Shown: positions 5,071 through 5,486 of the stretch, in pieces
Position numbering within the stretch: the stretch's first letter is position 1
Layout of the letters: every line of letters starts with the position of its first letter
Made by a program: the position numbers and the translations under genes
The notes under the pieces: generated by a model
Database searches by the model: none
What the model was told of the DNA's origin: nothing
Seen by the model: only the letters and a program-made list of their open reading frames with translations
Origin: Maricaulis sp042095695
GTDB taxonomy: Bacteria; Pseudomonadota; Alphaproteobacteria; Caulobacterales; Maricaulaceae
DNA: 5,486 bases
Assembly (NCBI GenBank): GCA_042095695.1
Contig: JBELMP010000160.1
Span: forward strand, 1-5,486
Direction of reading: 5' to 3'

Positions 5071-5486
5071 ATGTCCGCTTATCAATACGTCTATCACATG
5101 GACAAGCTGTCCAAGACCTATCCCGGTGCTGCCAAGCCGGTCTTTGACGGCATTTCCCTGCACTTCCTGCCCGACGCCAAGATCGGTGTCGTGGGTGTGA
5201 ACGGCGCGGGTAAATCCACCCTGCTGAAAATCATGGCCGGCATGGACACCGAGTTTAATGGTGAGGCCTGGGCGGAAAAAGGCGTGAAAGTCGGCTACCT
5301 GGCCCAGGAACCGCAACTCGATGAGAGCAAGACGGTCTGGGGGAATGTCATTGAAGGCTCTGAGCTGAAAAAACTGGTCGATGATTTCAATGCTGTTTCG
5401 GTGAAGCTGGCTGAGGATTACACCGACGAGCTGATGGCCGAGATGACCGAGCTGCAGGAAAAGATCGATGCGTCTGATGCCTGGGA
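5071..5486 (+). CDS. ettA: ABC-F translation factor EttA, N-terminal part
   Basis: The first 138 codons of an ABC-F ATPase, cut by the right edge; full-length EttA is about 555 residues. EttA binds the ribosomal E site and couples the ATP/ADP state of the cell to entry into the elongation cycle. The start MSAYQYVYHMDKLSKTYPG is characteristic of EttA. ABC domain 1 shows Walker A GVNGAGKST (residues 42-50), then LLKIMAGMDTEFNGEAW, and the Q-loop glutamine Q79 in VGYLAQEPQLD. The later visible part (ELKKLVDDFNAVSVKL and ELMAEMTELQEKID) belongs to the helical insert and arm region before the first signature motif. ATG 5071 is chosen by homology of the N-terminus; the ribosome site is weak, only AAGAGA at 5055-5060 about ten bases upstream. 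It is divergent from the small membrane-protein gene. Usually a housekeeping chromosomal gene. Confidence 0.95.
   Translation, partial: MSAYQYVYHMDKLSKTYPGAAKPVFDGISLHFLPDAKIGVVGVNGAGKSTLLKIMAGMDTEFNGEAWAEKGVKVGYLAQEPQLDESKTVWGNVIEGSELKKLVDDFNAVSVKLAEDYTDELMAEMTELQEKIDASDAW

Noticed and set aside
1..5486. Defence system, mobile element or CRISPR array
   Set aside because: No transposase, integrase, repeat-spacer pattern, terminal repeats or defence-type genes are visible. All recognised genes are common chromosomal families with similar composition.

Overview
This window reads as ordinary chromosomal DNA from a GC-rich alphaproteobacterium. The best clue is the EttA start at the right end, whose N-terminus fits alphaproteobacterial EttA, and GGAG/GGGGG ribosome binding sites precede most starts. 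A marine Caulobacterales- or Maricaulales-like host would fit, but that is inference. I found no mobile elements, CRISPR arrays, tRNA or rRNA genes.

Left part (1-1675): a secreted protein of unknown function runs leftward off the window edge from 244. Back to back with it, a TetR-family regulator (GTG start at 351) and a YgjP-type zinc metallopeptidase (950-1675) run rightward and overlap at ATGA. The AT-rich gap between the two transcription units holds two overlapping inverted repeats and a plausible pair of interlocked divergent promoters. The regulator therefore probably controls itself, the peptidase behind it and the secreted protein.

Middle part (1672-4355): on the minus strand, a dipeptidyl peptidase IV-type lipoprotein (start 4355) is followed by a PaaI-like hotdog thioesterase, with stop and start overlapping as TAGTG. 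The thioesterase and the metallopeptidase converge and share a CTAG that supplies both stop codons, so there is no intergenic terminator between them.

Right part (4443-5486): a small membrane-anchored protein of unknown function is encoded on the minus strand upstream of the peptidase. A 217-base divergent intergenic region separates it from ettA, which is cut by the right edge. That region has a perfect TATAAT and alternative GATCCG-based hairpins in what would be the ettA leader.

I see no convincing new multi-gene system. The parts most worth checking are the TetR divergent operator region with its unidentified secreted target, the ettA leader, and the small two-cysteine membrane protein next to the peptidase.
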